64,000 nucleotides of DNA, taken from the NCBI RefSeq assembly GCF_002156385.1, contig NZ_MVJM01000002.1:1092814-1156813 (forward strand), in the 5' to 3' direction. Below are positions 63,524-64,000 of this stretch, piece after piece (the stretch's first letter is position 1; each line of letters begins with the position of its first letter). Both the position numbers and the translations under genes were made by a program. This DNA is from Halalkalibacter urbisdiaboli. Lineage in GTDB: Bacteria > Bacillota > Bacilli > Bacillales > Bacillaceae_D. Below the pieces are notes generated by a model that saw only the letters and a program-made list of their open reading frames with translations, ran no database searches and was not told the origin of the DNA.

Positions 63524-64000
63524 CTAACTATTAGAATCTCTCAGACCGTAGACAAAACGCCTTTGAGAAATGACTCTCAAAGGCGTTTTCGCGTATTTCC
63601 GTCTATTGTCTGTTGGTGACGCTGGAGGATGGGTGTTCCTCCAGTGCCAGTTGGCTAATTTTTTTAGGTTCATGGCAGCGAAAACAAGCATCGCCTGCAT
63701 TGAGTTTTTTTCCAACCCTTTTAGGTTGGTCCAACGCATACCATGCTTTTGTTTGAGATCGGCAAAGACACGTTCAATCGTTTCTTTACGCTTGGCGTAA
63801 ATCTCTTTATTTACCTCTGTGTGTCGTAAGTGTTCGGCTTCATCCAAAGCATCCTGCCAAATGTGTCGTAAAACCAACTTCTGCTGGTTTTTACTCTTGG
63901 TACATTGGTGTAAGACCGGACAAGCCTGACAAATGGATGAATCAGATATGTACTCCCGATAGCCTTCTCGGTTCGTAGTCCTATATGGTAGAATCTGATT
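63524..64000 (-). mobile_element. IS1182-family transposase, C-terminal part (5' part outside the window)
   Basis: The open frame runs off the right edge; 158 codons are visible. It reads LPYRTTNREGYREYISD, then a cysteine cluster CxxCPVLHQC, then EIYAKRKETIERVFADLKQK and GMRWTNLKGLEKNSMQAMLVF, which are the C-terminal DDE-region signatures of IS1182-type transposases. An ATG at 63877 is internal. GAGATTCTAA/TTAGAATCTC at the stop codon forms a hairpin. The terminal inverted repeat cannot be fixed without the other end. Confidence 0.9.

Overview
The window looks like a chromosomal segment of an alkaliphilic, spore-forming member of the Bacillaceae. The gene order (atp operon, upp, glyA, ywlG-F-E-D-C, spoIIR, prmC, prfA, tdk, rpmE, rho, glpX, murA, tal, fbaA, spo0F, ywjG, pyrG, rpoE, argS, ywiB, speB, speE, pbpG) is the known Bacillus subtilis order. 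The ATP synthase c subunit carries P51xxE54xxP57 plus a nearly complete AxAxAxA motif, and the a subunit has a lysine eight residues after its essential arginine. Both are known signatures of alkaliphilic Bacillus. Nearly all genes are on the minus strand. I saw no rRNA, tRNA or CRISPR.

Layout. 1-6270: atpZ-I-B-E-F-H-A-G-D with its promoter. 6437-10160: a Vpr-like secreted subtilase and a NERD-domain gene bracketed by short-period repeats. 10166-21500: envelope, nucleotide and one-carbon metabolism, a chemoreceptor inserted in the ywl cluster, tRNA modification, spoIIR and translation termination. 21673-37320: an accessory block with a CoA-disulfide-reductase-like enzyme, a lipoprotein, the glycerol genes glpD, glpK and glpP, and an alpha/beta-galactoside operon (binding protein, two permeases, GH42, GH36, LacI regulator). 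Its promoter has a palindrome in the spacer and a cre-like site. 37385-48690: the conserved tdk to rpoE core. 48820-52568: a broken HD-GYP gene, a TetR regulator, a cardiolipin synthase, a hydrolase and a small XapX protein. 52791-59860: argS, ywiB, a PAP2 phosphatase, polyamine genes and a class A PBP. 60301-64000: an ABC-2 exporter, an orphan odhB with a scrambled segment, and the 3' part of an IS1182-type transposase.

The least explained content is repetitive DNA, in three families. (1) Tandem GC-rich units of about 56 bp lie downstream of glpK, rpmE and speE. Each unit can form two hairpins, and the pairing is clearly better on the minus strand: a G.U wobble replaces a C.A mismatch, and tandem sheared G.A pairs replace T.C mismatches. 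One array keeps the first hairpin with a changed but still complementary stem. (2) Composite elements alternate a hairpin of variable stem sequence with a conserved tail of about 21 bp. They are found near 23.0, 27.6, 35.7, 43.1 and 52.7 kb, once inside the loop of the argS terminator. (3) AT-rich units with a 20-21 bp period, each holding TGATAA, flank the NERD gene on both sides and recur at 60.1 kb. I do not recognise a published name for any of the three.
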